The notes beneath the pieces were generated by a model. It did no database searches. It saw nothing but the letters and a program-made list of their open reading frames with translations, and was not told the DNA's origin. From NCBI RefSeq assembly GCF_000469155.1, contig NZ_AWXE01000001.1:310001-374000 (forward strand): a stretch of DNA of 64,000 bases, read 5' to 3'. Of the stretch, positions 51,723-60,062 are shown piece after piece (positions within the stretch are counted from its first letter, which is position 1; each line of letters begins with the position of its first letter). Source of the stretch: Candidatus Micropelagos thuwalensis. GTDB taxonomy: Bacteria > Pseudomonadota > Alphaproteobacteria > RS24. Both the position numbers and the translations under genes were made by a program.

Positions 51723-53471
51723 TTATCCAACAATGTGAAAAATCTCTTCATTGTCGAGATGCTCTTTTGACGACAGAATAGAAGCCAAATGACTTTTGGT
51801 GCGTGGCAGAAGGCGATCCATGAAAAACTTAGCTGTTTTGACCTTATGGGTCATTTCATTAGTTTTCATTGTGCCAAGCGCGCCTCTGGCAAGATAATGC
51901 CCGCCTGCAACTAAGCCGAAAAGCGTAAGATAATCTGTAGCACCATACAGGCGATCAAGATTATTGGGGTGCGTCAGCATGAAATCTGTGGCTGCTTGCA
52001 AGTCAGCAAAACCGTTTTTAAGAGCAGAAGATAACTCTTTAAGTGTTTCTTCTTCGGCGCATTGAGTAATGGTTTCTTCAATTTGAGCCAAATACTCAGA
52101 TATGATAGCGCCATTAGCAAGTGGAAGTTTCCGATTAATTAAGTCTATGGCCTGAATACCGTTGGTGCCTTCATAAATAGGCAGAATTTTTGCATCTCTG
52201 GAAAATTGAGCAATGCCTGTTTCTTCAATAAAGCCCATGCCGCCATGTATTTGAACGCCCAGACTAGAAACTTCGTTGGCAATATCCGTGCTAAATGCTT
52301 TAGAGATAGGCGTAAGAAGATCATTAAAAGCTTTCGCTTTCTCATCTCCCCCGAAATGGGCAAGATCATGAAATACCCCGTTTTCATAACAAATAGCGCG
52401 CGCCGCATCTGTCAGCGACCTCATTGTCATCAGCATATTGCGAACATCTGGATGAGTTGCGATGGGAACAGGTGTATTATCACCCCTATCAGCATCCGGT
52501 GCACGGCCCTGAACTCTGTCTGCGGCATAAGACATAGCAATTTGTGTTGCTTGTTCAGCCAAACCAACACCCTGAATACCAACATTTAAACGTGCATTGT
52601 TCATCATAGTGAACATTGCCGCCATGCCGGTATTTTCAGCACCAATGAGCCAGCCGACAGCACCATCATTCTCACCAAATGACATGACACAGGTTGGGCT
52701 TGCATGGATACCGAGTTTATCTTCCAGACCGATACATTTAACATCGTTTCTATCGCCAAGAGAGCCATCATCATTTACGAAAAACTTCGGCACAATAAAC
52801 AACGAAATACCTTTCGTGCCTTCAGGTGCGCCAGGCGTGCGAGCTAGAACAAGATGAATTATGTTCTCGGCCATGTCGTGATCGCCGTAAGTTATGTAAA
52901 TTTTTGTACCATAAATTTTGTAAGTACCGTCTGGCTGGGGTTCGGCTTTGGTTTTCACAGCTCCGACATCTGAACCAGCTTGAGGTTCTGTCAAATTCAT
53001 AGTTGCGGACCAGTTACCTGAAATAATCTGACGAAGATATTTCTCTTTTTGCGCCTCTGAAGCATGAGCCTCGAGTGCTTCAACTGCACCAGAAGTCAGC
53101 ATCTGACACAGTGTGAAAGCTATATTGGAATTAAGCATTTCAAATACTGCATTTGCCAAAGAGATGGGTAACCCCTGTCCACCATATTTTTCCGAAGCTG
53201 AGAGTGTTGGCCAGCCATTATCGACAAGTTGTTTATAGGCGTCTTTGAACGCTTCCGGCACCACAACACCGTGTGACTCCAAATGGGCTTTCTCTTCATC
53301 ACCAATTCTGTTGGTGGGGGCAATAACTTCAGTTGTAAATTTACCAGCTTCTTCGAGAATGGAAGAAATCACATCTGCATCAAGTTCTGGAATTGCTTCA
53401 TAAAGACGATCAAAACCTGCCTCATGCTTCAGGCTGAAACTTATTCTATCGACTGGTGCTGTGTAAGACAT
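51723..53471 (-). CDS. Acyl-CoA dehydrogenase with C-terminal extension (FadE/DmdC-like)
   Basis: 582-residue FAD acyl-CoA dehydrogenase of the long subgroup that carries an extra C-terminal domain. Seen are NLTEPQAGSDVGAVKTKA (flavin/substrate loop), VQIHGGMGFIEETGIAQF and the catalytic Glu loop IYEGTNGIQAIDLINRKL. The subgroup includes general long-chain dehydrogenases and DmdC (methylmercaptopropionyl-CoA dehydrogenase of DMSP degradation); the two cannot be separated by eye. No other beta-oxidation or dmd gene is adjacent. Single gene between the TonB cluster and glmU. Confidence 0.92.
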   Translation of the reverse strand: MSYTAPVDRISFSLKHEAGFDRLYEAIPELDADVISSILEEAGKFTTEVIAPTNRIGDEEKAHLESHGVVVPEAFKDAYKQLVDNGWPTLSASEKYGGQGLPISLANAVFEMLNSNIAFTLCQMLTSGAVEALEAHASEAQKEKYLRQIISGNWSATMNLTEPQAGSDVGAVKTKAEPQPDGTYKIYGTKIYITYGDHDMAENIIHLVLARTPGAPEGTKGISLFIVPKFFVNDDGSLGDRNDVKCIGLEDKLGIHASPTCVMSFGENDGAVGWLIGAENTGMAAMFTMMNNARLNVGIQGVGLAEQATQIAMSYAADRVQGRAPDADRGDNTPVPIATHPDVRNMLMTMRSLTDAARAICYENGVFHDLAHFGGDEKAKAFNDLLTPISKAFSTDIANEVSSLGVQIHGGMGFIEETGIAQFSRDAKILPIYEGTNGIQAIDLINRKLPLANGAIISEYLAQIEETITQCAEEETLKELSSALKNGFADLQAATDFMLTHPNNLDRLYGATDYLTLFGLVAGGHYLARGALGTMKTNEMTHKVKTAKFFMDRLLPRTKSHLASILSSKEHLDNEEIFHIVG

Positions 53472-53537
53472 GAAACCTCAAAGCAAATATAGGGTTTAAT
53501 CTAAACCCTGCTGGTCACTGATAATTAAATTAATGCC

Positions 53538-53567
53538 AAAACGCCGGTAATAACAGGATTAACCGGC
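53538..53567 (-). terminator. Terminator of the TonB-TPR operon, overlapping the last stop codon
   Basis: On the minus strand the sequence GCCGGTTAAT pairs with ATTACCGGC (one bulged T) across a short loop and is followed by GTTTT. The first arm contains the TAA stop codon of the TPR gene, so the hairpin starts inside the coding sequence. The opposite strand also has a T-run, so it may act in both directions. Confidence 0.7.
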
Positions 53568-54866
53568 TTTTTGCTTCTCTTTTTCCTCACGCGCCTTTTC
53601 CGCAAGCTGTCTTTCAAGAGATCTAATCCACTTAAATGCATCCTTCGCTGTGTCGTCAAAGTCACCAGCTTTACGGAATGTTTTAATGGCTTTTTCATAC
53701 TTGCCTAAGCGCGCTTGAGTAATACCAAGAACGAGATAGGTGTTGCTTTCTCTCTTTTCAAGTTTGCCTTTATCGACGGCTTTAATGAGATATTTTTCAG
53801 CATTTTTCCAATCTTCATCCTGAATATAGGCCTGACCCAATTGAGCGTAAAGCTTGCCACTCTTTGATTTTGATGCTGCTTTTAGCAATGGTGAACGGGA
53901 TTTTTTCCATTCACGCGAATGCATCCACGCCGTTGCAAGCAATTCCCAATTCTTAGATGTCTTTTTAATAGAACCATCTTTTAGCCCCTTATCTAAGATA
54001 CGTGCAGCTTTATAGGGAAAATCATTATAAAGATAAAGTTGGGCTATACGCACAAGTTCTTTACTTGTTGTGAGCATATCTTGACTGTGCATAGCTTGCT
54101 GGGCGGCGAAAGCTTTCTGCTCTTTACCCAATTCTTGATAAACGGCTGATAATTGCTGCCAGAATGCTTTTTTACCGGGGAAGCGATCAACAACAAGCTC
54201 TAGGATAGGAAGAGATTCTTTATAACGTTCTTGTTGAAGGTAAACAGAGAGCAAGATGCGATACCAAGCCTCCTTTGGCGATTCAGACATACTAATCGCT
54301 TTTGTGACATTCTTTTCGGCTTGCTTCAGATTATCCATAATGAGATATATCTGTGCCTTCAAACCATACGCAGATGCACTCGGCTCTTCGACTTGCGAGA
54401 ACCAGCGATTCAAATAACGAAGTGCTTGCTTCGGTTTATCCTCAGCAATGCTGAGCTGAGCCAAATTATATGTCAGATCGAGTTGAACTTGTTCAGGCAA
54501 GACACCTAAATTTAAAGCACGTTCAAATTCAACGAGCGCACGGCTATAATCACCTTTATCGGCCCAAACATAAGCATATGTTTGCTGGGCAACCCCTTTT
54601 TCATAGGAGTTATACCGATCACTTTTCATCATGTTCAGCAAGATATTCATTGCTGTTTCATGATTGCCTTCAGACAAAGCTTCTTGGGCTGACGTAATCT
54701 GGTTAAAAGCCGCTTTACTCAATACTTGTGAACGGCGGGTTTTCGGCTTTTTCTTTTTCTCCTCCTGCGCTGTTGCCGTATCAATCAAGCGAATTGCTTC
54801 GGGCATGATAGGAGATGCCATGAAAGAAAAAATCAGAATAAGTGAGCTAAAGCGAAGCTTTGACAT
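53559..54866 (-). CDS. Exported tetratricopeptide-repeat protein of the TonB cluster
   Basis: 435-residue TPR protein with a signal peptide (LILIFSFMASPIMPEA). At least eight 34-residue TPR-like helical pairs follow (for example ALVEFERALNLGVLP, EKNVTKAISMSESPKEAWY, KTFRKAGDFDDTAKDAF), and a basic/Lys-rich C-terminus. TPR proteins accompany TonB2-type systems (DUF3450, TtpC, ExbB2, ExbD2, TonB2), where one is needed for full function. Last gene of the operon, 2 bases after tonB. Confidence 0.9.
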   Translation of the reverse strand: MSKLRFSSLILIFSFMASPIMPEAIRLIDTATAQEEKKKKPKTRRSQVLSKAAFNQITSAQEALSEGNHETAMNILLNMMKSDRYNSYEKGVAQQTYAYVWADKGDYSRALVEFERALNLGVLPEQVQLDLTYNLAQLSIAEDKPKQALRYLNRWFSQVEEPSASAYGLKAQIYLIMDNLKQAEKNVTKAISMSESPKEAWYRILLSVYLQQERYKESLPILELVVDRFPGKKAFWQQLSAVYQELGKEQKAFAAQQAMHSQDMLTTSKELVRIAQLYLYNDFPYKAARILDKGLKDGSIKKTSKNWELLATAWMHSREWKKSRSPLLKAASKSKSGKLYAQLGQAYIQDEDWKNAEKYLIKAVDKGKLEKRESNTYLVLGITQARLGKYEKAIKTFRKAGDFDDTAKDAFKWIRSLERQLAEKAREEKEKQKAG

Positions 54867-54868
54867 AA

Positions 54869-55471
54869 CTAGTCCTTACTAATCTGGAAGGTAATCATCT
54901 GACGAACCCCCGGTCTCGAAACAGCACGACCTTCCTCTGTTTTGGGTCTATATTTCCATTTCCGAACTGCGTTAATGGCAGCGCGGTCAAATATACCAGC
55001 TGGATCAGAGTCAATCACGACAGGATTCATAGCCTGCCCAATAGGGCTGATTGTAAATTCAAGCAACACCCAGCCTTCAATTCCGCGCGACAGCGCACGG
55101 TTTGGATATCTCGGCAGAACACGAACAATCGCGAGGGCATCACCATCAACAGGAGCATTCAAATTAAGACCCATTGACAGTCCAAAATCTGCATCGATAT
55201 TTGACGGGTCTATATCTGGACGATCTACCTGATCCATGGGTGGTGGCGGGGGCGGTGGTTCAGCTTCTTTACGAGATGGTCGCTTAACACGGTCTTTGGT
55301 GTTAACCTCCTCCTCTCTCTCAAGACGGACGAAATCAATGGCTACACCGCCAAAAGCTTCCTCAATCTCATATTGCTGACCGGTCACCATGATTTTCATT
55401 ACGAGGAATAGAGCTGTTGTCGTAACAGCAGCCAAAAACCAATTAGGTAAACCTTGGATAAATGAAGGCAT
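54869..55471 (-). CDS. tonB: TonB-family energy transducer
   Basis: 200-residue TonB protein: N-terminal membrane helix (LAAVTTTALFLVMKIMV), a short Pro-rich spacer (EAEPPPPPPPMDQ) and a C-terminal TonB domain (RYPNRALSRGIEGWVLLEFTISPIG, NAVRKWKYRPKTEEG). The short spacer and absence of long PE/PK repeats resemble TonB2-type proteins. It lies in the ExbB-ExbD-TonB-TPR operon and should drive the two TonB receptors in the window, among others. Confidence 0.95.
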   Translation of the reverse strand: MPSFIQGLPNWFLAAVTTTALFLVMKIMVTGQQYEIEEAFGGVAIDFVRLEREEEVNTKDRVKRPSRKEAEPPPPPPPMDQVDRPDIDPSNIDADFGLSMGLNLNAPVDGDALAIVRVLPRYPNRALSRGIEGWVLLEFTISPIGQAMNPVVIDSDPAGIFDRAAINAVRKWKYRPKTEEGRAVSRPGVRQMITFQISKD

Positions 55472-55485
55472 GCCCGGAGACTCCT

Positions 55486-55887
55486 TTACCGTTCTTCTGC
55501 AGCAATGGAAATTGCTTGCACACCTGCCAGACGGATTTGATCCATAACTTCAACCAATGTACCGGTTTGAGCATTTTTATCTGCCTGAATGACAGCACCC
55601 CCCTGAGGGTTTTCGGCATGCAGACGTTCAATGTTAGCACGAACGGCATTAATGTCGACCTCACGGCGATTAATCCAAATCTCATTGTATTCATTGATTG
55701 CGACAAGAATACCTACACGGTTCTGCTTAGTGGCAGTTTGTGCATCAGGACGGGTAACATCAATACCGCTTTCTTTCACAAAAGTGGCTGTCACAATGAA
55801 GAAGATGAGCATGATAAACACGACATCCATCATTGGTGTGATGTCAATATCGGACTCTTCGGTATTTCTTTGACGTTTGCGACGCAT
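55486..55887 (-). CDS. exbD: ExbD/TolR-family proton-channel subunit
   Basis: 133-residue ExbD/TolR protein: cytosolic N-terminus (RRKRQRNTEESDIDITPMMD), one membrane helix with the conserved Asp (PMMDVVFIMLIFFIVTATF) and a periplasmic domain (QADKNAQTGTLVEVMDQIRLAGV). It forms the proton-driven motor with the ExbB proteins encoded upstream. Gene gaps of about 10-15 bases show a single operon. Confidence 0.95.
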   Translation of the reverse strand: MRRKRQRNTEESDIDITPMMDVVFIMLIFFIVTATFVKESGIDVTRPDAQTATKQNRVGILVAINEYNEIWINRREVDINAVRANIERLHAENPQGGAVIQADKNAQTGTLVEVMDQIRLAGVQAISIAAEER

Positions 55888-55897
55888 AAGATCCCCC

Positions 55898-56449
55898 CTA
55901 CATCAATATTAATTTATCTTCGAGTTCTGAGACAGCACGATCTGCGCGCCGTTCCAAAACAGTCGAAAAAGCAATACCAGCTACTGCGGTTACAAGGCCT
56001 GCCATTGTTGGCAGAGTTGCCTTGGATATGCCCGCAGCCATGGCTCTAGCATTTCCTGATCCAGTAATCGCCATCACATCAAACACTTCTACCATGCCAG
56101 TAACGGTCCCGACGAGACCGAGTAAAGGTGACAATGCAACAAGTGCTTTAATGGAGCCCATATTTTTCTGGGCACCGATTTTGGCAATTGAGATGAGTTG
56201 CTCTCTGATACGATGAGCCGTCCATGACTTATGATCGCTACGCGCGTTCCAAGCATTCAATGTTTCATCATGTAGTTGCACAAATCCACGTCTGAAGTAA
56301 CTGAAACGTTCGTAAATCAATCCCATAAGAATGACATTAACAATCATGATGACAAACAAAACGTTGCCACCCATCTCTAGGAAGTCCCTAACGCCACGAA
56401 TGGCGTTAAAGGGATTAAGAAACAGCCAGATGATCTCGCTGAATTCCAT
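55898..56449 (-). CDS. exbB: ExbB/TolQ/MotA-family proton-channel protein, short
   Basis: 183-residue ExbB-type protein with three membrane helices and the conserved LLGLVGTVTGMVEVFDVMAITG and TLPTMAGLVTAVAGIAFSTVLERRAD segments. It is the second MotA/TolQ/ExbB member of the operon, corresponding to ExbB2, while the longer one before it corresponds to TtpC. Confidence 0.95.
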   Translation of the reverse strand: MEFSEIIWLFLNPFNAIRGVRDFLEMGGNVLFVIMIVNVILMGLIYERFSYFRRGFVQLHDETLNAWNARSDHKSWTAHRIREQLISIAKIGAQKNMGSIKALVALSPLLGLVGTVTGMVEVFDVMAITGSGNARAMAAGISKATLPTMAGLVTAVAGIAFSTVLERRADRAVSELEDKLILM

Positions 56450-56462
56450 ATTCGGCTCCTAC

Positions 56463-57836
56463 CTATCGACCTTTGTTGGCTTCAGCATGCGCGGCAACAA
56501 GACCGGTAGCTTGCTCTTCAAGGATTTGAACAACTTCACGAGAACGAGAAGCCGCAACCGAATGAAGCAATAAAGTCGGAATAGCAACACAAAGACCCAG
56601 AACAGTTGTCATGAGAGCTTGTGAAATACCACCAGCCATGAGTTTTGGATCACCCGTACCAAACAATGTAATCGCCTGGAAGGTCAGAATCATACCTGTC
56701 ACCGTACCCAATAGGCCCAACAATGGTGCAACACCAGAAATCAGTTTAATGGTGCTTAGGCCACGCTCAAGCGCTGGCATCTCTTTCAAGATTGCATCAT
56801 CAAGTTTCAATTCGAGTGTCTCAACGTCAACCGTACGGTTGTTGGTGTAAGCTTCCCAGACGCGACCCAGTGGATTATCGCCACCAGGCTGACCCGACTC
56901 AAGCTGTTGATTTATGGATTTAGCTGTCAGTGTCAGACGGAAAATCCGCTCGAATGCCAATAGGACACCGGCAATACCAAGAAGGATAATGATGTAACCG
57001 ACAAGACCACCCTGCCCGATACGCTCACTAAGATTTGGCGTCTGCAGGAAAAGATCCAAAATTGCCCCGCGAGACGGATCAACAACACCTGCAGTCAACT
57101 CACCTGGATCCGCATCAAGCAAATCGTCCGCACCATCCATGAAGCGTGCTGGTGGTTGACGACCCAGTTCAACAAATTTACCGTCACCTGCATAGCGGAG
57201 GAAACGATTATCACTAATGGCTGTAAATGGGCCAACACGGGTAATTTCTGCCGGACCAGCGATACCATCAGAGCCGACAATCTTACCGGTAAATGTTTTG
57301 ACTTCACCTTGTGCTGTCATTTCTTGCTGGAGTGCATACCAGAGCCCCTCAAGCTCTTTAATCTTTGGAAGACCTTTAGACTTTGCAAGCTCATCAAGAG
57401 CAGGCAGACGACCAATAATCTCACCACTGATTATACTTGAACCGACTTGTGCGCTGGTTTCACCGGAAACCTGACGGACAACACCGAATAGTTCACCAAA
57501 AACACCAAGGCGTTCGTTTAACAAACCTTCAAGTTCAGCAAGTTGCAGTTCGTTCGCGTTAAATGTTGCTTCGAGACGCTCGCTTCGAGCCTCTTCGATA
57601 CCGATTTTTCGGTTAACATTATCAAGCATAGATTTACGCTTGTTGCGCTCATTAATAAATTGGCGCTCGCGTTTTTTATTGGCTGAGTTGTCAGTAACAC
57701 GACCTTCTTTGACGCGCTCAAGTAATTGTTGAAGGGTAAGTGGTTCGTCTTTAGCAGTTGCTTCAGCGTCCTGGGCAAAGACATTGGTAGCGAAAAAACC
57801 GCATACCAGAAATGTTAAAAGTGTTTTACGAAACAT
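56463..57836 (-). CDS. ExbB/TolQ/MotA-family protein with periplasmic N-terminal coiled coil (TtpC-like)
   Basis: 457-residue ExbB-family protein with a signal peptide (FLVCGFFATNVFAQ), a long periplasmic N-terminal part with a coiled coil (about residues 50-115, for example FINERNKRKSMLDNVNRKIG) and a C-terminal ExbB domain (VAPLLGLLGTVTGMILTFQA, TTVLGLCVAIPTLLLHSVAASRS). This layout is that of TtpC, the extra component of TonB2 systems in Vibrio and other bacteria. It lies between the DUF3450 gene and exbB. Confidence 0.92.
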   Translation of the reverse strand: MFRKTLLTFLVCGFFATNVFAQDAEATAKDEPLTLQQLLERVKEGRVTDNSANKKRERQFINERNKRKSMLDNVNRKIGIEEARSERLEATFNANELQLAELEGLLNERLGVFGELFGVVRQVSGETSAQVGSSIISGEIIGRLPALDELAKSKGLPKIKELEGLWYALQQEMTAQGEVKTFTGKIVGSDGIAGPAEITRVGPFTAISDNRFLRYAGDGKFVELGRQPPARFMDGADDLLDADPGELTAGVVDPSRGAILDLFLQTPNLSERIGQGGLVGYIIILLGIAGVLLAFERIFRLTLTAKSINQQLESGQPGGDNPLGRVWEAYTNNRTVDVETLELKLDDAILKEMPALERGLSTIKLISGVAPLLGLLGTVTGMILTFQAITLFGTGDPKLMAGGISQALMTTVLGLCVAIPTLLLHSVAASRSREVVQILEEQATGLVAAHAEANKGR

Positions 57837-57838
57837 GA

Positions 57839-58645
57839 TTAGTTACCCCCATTAGCGCCAAACAAAGGCACAACCATTAGATTTGGCGCGGCTTGTTCGC
57901 GGGCAATTCTTAAATTGGTGCGAATTTCAGCGTCAAAGTCACCATCTAGGTCAATCCAATCGCTAGCAGCTTGTGACCACACACCACTCTCTTCGCCGTC
58001 AAGTGTTTGATAAAGCCATGAAACGCGACCAAGACGAAGGAAATTAACAGTACGCTCGACGCCATCAACTGTAAGCTCACCTTCATAGGCCTCAATCGTA
58101 CGACCGTATTCATTTTCTATTTCGAAAGCTTCGAGAATTTTACGATATTTTTCAGCAGGGTTAGCATCTGACCGGTCCATGAGAGAACGTAAACGGGCAA
58201 CACGTGCTTTACGCTCATCAATAAGGAAAGGTGTGTCAAGATTTACGAAAGCTTCCAGACCATCAATCATTTTAAACATGTGAGGGATGATTGTCCGGTC
58301 GATGGTTGTTACGTCTTCGATTTCCTGACGAATTTTAACCATCTCTTCTCGTTGAGCAGCGATAAGTTTTTCCAACTGAGCGTTGTACTCTCTTAACTCT
58401 TCAAGCTGTCTAACGGATGCTCTGTACTCCATAACAAGTTCAGCAGTTTGATCATCCAGTTTATCAATCTTCTTTTGAGATTTTGATCCGTCAGTCACAG
58501 TACCGTTTGCTGTGGACTGAACTTGAGCTAGCACTTCCTGTGCATTCGTCTGAAATATTAAAGCAATTAAAACAAAAAAACTTGCAATCGCTGTTATTAA
58601 ACCACGATGCAAGAGGGCATTGCTGTTTGAATAAGCCTTCGGCAT
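57839..58645 (-). CDS. DUF3450 exported coiled-coil protein of the TonB cluster
   Basis: 268-residue DUF3450 protein: signal peptide (ITAIASFFVLIALIFQTNA), then a long coiled coil (MEYRASVRQLEELREYNAQL, IAAQREEMVKIRQEIE) and a C-terminal globular region (RLGRVSWLYQTLDGEESGVW). DUF3450 proteins are the first gene of many TonB2-type operons (DUF3450-ttpC-exbB-exbD-tonB-TPR) and are thought to support the motor in the periplasm. ATG 58645 with GAGGGA upstream is preferred to ATG 58717. Confidence 0.92.
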   Translation of the reverse strand: MPKAYSNSNALLHRGLITAIASFFVLIALIFQTNAQEVLAQVQSTANGTVTDGSKSQKKIDKLDDQTAELVMEYRASVRQLEELREYNAQLEKLIAAQREEMVKIRQEIEDVTTIDRTIIPHMFKMIDGLEAFVNLDTPFLIDERKARVARLRSLMDRSDANPAEKYRKILEAFEIENEYGRTIEAYEGELTVDGVERTVNFLRLGRVSWLYQTLDGEESGVWSQAASDWIDLDGDFDAEIRTNLRIAREQAAPNLMVVPLFGANGGN

Positions 58646-58795
58646 ATCTAGTCCCTCACTAAAATAAGAATACGGCTTAAAACCGTTATTTGAAAATATC
58701 CATTGATTTACTTTCATATCAACGCGCTAAAATCAAGTCGTGTGATGTTAGAAACTCAATAAATTTCCTATCAAGAATGTTAGTAAAAATCTGAA

Positions 58796-59815
58796 TTAGC
58801 GGTAAATTTTCTTAATTGTTCTAAAACCGAGATGATTTGTACCCAACCCTGTTTCTTGAGGTTGTCTTGCTGCGGGTCTGTATCTGAGACAATAATTCTG
58901 AGCACACAAATAAGAACCCCCTTTAATAACATATACTTCCTCTAGGTCATTTGCCTTTATCTTATCTTTCAAGAACGCATCAGGATGGCTATGATCAATC
59001 GCTTCACGTTCAGCGGAGTAAATGTCATCTGTCCACTCCCAAACGTTACCAATCATATCCAGAAGTCCATTATTGTTTTCCGGAAAACAACCCACAGGTG
59101 CAATAAATTCATATCCATCTTCCCCAGTACCCATCGTAGGGAATCGCCCCTGCCATGTATTTGCCATAAAAATGTCGTCTGGATAAGCTTCATCGCCCCA
59201 TGCATAGCGGGAGTCAGACCCAGCCTTAGCAGCATATTCCCATTCTGCTTCGCTAGGTAACTCATGCCCTTTCCATTTTGCGTAGGCTTTAGCATCAGCT
59301 AAGGCAATATGCACAACCGGATAATGCTCTTTACCTATTATCGAACTTGATGGCCCTTCCGGATGACGCCAGTTCGCGCCAGCTACAAATTGCCACCAAT
59401 TCATGAAATTTAGACTGTAAAACTTTTCAGGTGGACTGAAGACCGCAGATCCAGGAACCCTTAGCTCATCATCAATATCTGGATAGGCTTCTTTAGAAAG
59501 GCCACGTTCTGCAAGCGTGACGTAACCTGTTGCATCGACAAATTCTAAGAATTGTGCATTCGTGACTTCATACTTGTCCATGTAAAAGTCATTTATAACG
59601 ATGTTCTCGCGTACCCGTTCCTCAGGATAACCAGTGCTGTCCCCGATTATAAAATTTCCACCTTTAATCAAAACCATTTTGTGCTGGGGATTGTCACACT
59701 GAGCTTTCTGCTGAGGTTTATGGGTGCCAAAATAGTAATAAACACCTAAACACAGACATGCGATGAATAATATTACCAACGCCGCAAAATGAATCTTTTT
59801 TTCGGTAAGGCGCAT
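58796..59815 (-). CDS. Formylglycine-generating enzyme (SUMF1)-family protein, membrane-anchored
   Basis: 339-residue FGE-sulfatase domain protein with an N-terminal membrane anchor (about residues 10-30). Domain signatures: VLIKGGNFIIGD, DFYMDKYEVTNAQF, HVALADAKAYAKWKG, LPSEAEWEYAAKAG, GNVWEWTDD and NHLGFRTIKK. KGGSYLCAQNYCLRYRPAAR keeps the Cys-x4-Cys pair that holds copper in true formylglycine-generating enzymes. Most look-alikes lack it, so this one may be active on a sulfatase (Cys to formylglycine) in the periplasm. No sulfatase gene is in the window. Confidence 0.85.
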   Translation of the reverse strand: MRLTEKKIHFAALVILFIACLCLGVYYYFGTHKPQQKAQCDNPQHKMVLIKGGNFIIGDSTGYPEERVRENIVINDFYMDKYEVTNAQFLEFVDATGYVTLAERGLSKEAYPDIDDELRVPGSAVFSPPEKFYSLNFMNWWQFVAGANWRHPEGPSSSIIGKEHYPVVHIALADAKAYAKWKGHELPSEAEWEYAAKAGSDSRYAWGDEAYPDDIFMANTWQGRFPTMGTGEDGYEFIAPVGCFPENNNGLLDMIGNVWEWTDDIYSAEREAIDHSHPDAFLKDKIKANDLEEVYVIKGGSYLCAQNYCLRYRPAARQPQETGLGTNHLGFRTIKKIYR

Positions 59816-59899
59816 GCTCCAGAATTCCCTGACTTATTATTAAGTTACAAAAATTATAATAAACAAATTGTCTTGTTATACAGGTAATGTCCGGGTAAC

Positions 59900-59975
59900 T
59901 GGTGAGCCCTGCAGGAATCGAACCTGCGACCCACTGATTAAAAGTCAGTTGCTCTACCAACTGAGCTAAGGGCCC
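59900..59975 (-). tRNA. tRNA-Lys (anticodon TTT), CCA encoded
   Basis: 76-base tRNA on the minus strand. Acceptor arms GGGCCCT and AGGGCTC pair over 7 bp (one G-U), with A73 and an encoded CCA end. D-arm TTAGCTCAGTTGGTAGAGC, anticodon loop CTTTTAA with anticodon TTT, T-arm GGTTCGATTCC. It lies between the FGE-family gene and tgt. Confidence 0.95.
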
Positions 59976-60062
59976 TTCCAGTAAGCGGGATATAGACCAA
60001 CTTACACGTCACTTCCAGCCTTATTTTTATAATAGGTACAATTCGTCTCACCCTTCACAAAA

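Noticed and set aside
55462-56049. Long open frame (195 codons) on the plus strand opposite exbD/exbB
   Set aside because: It lies wholly antisense to well-conserved genes, crosses the gene boundary, and its translation shows no domain or membrane pattern; it is a shadow of the codon bias on the other strand.
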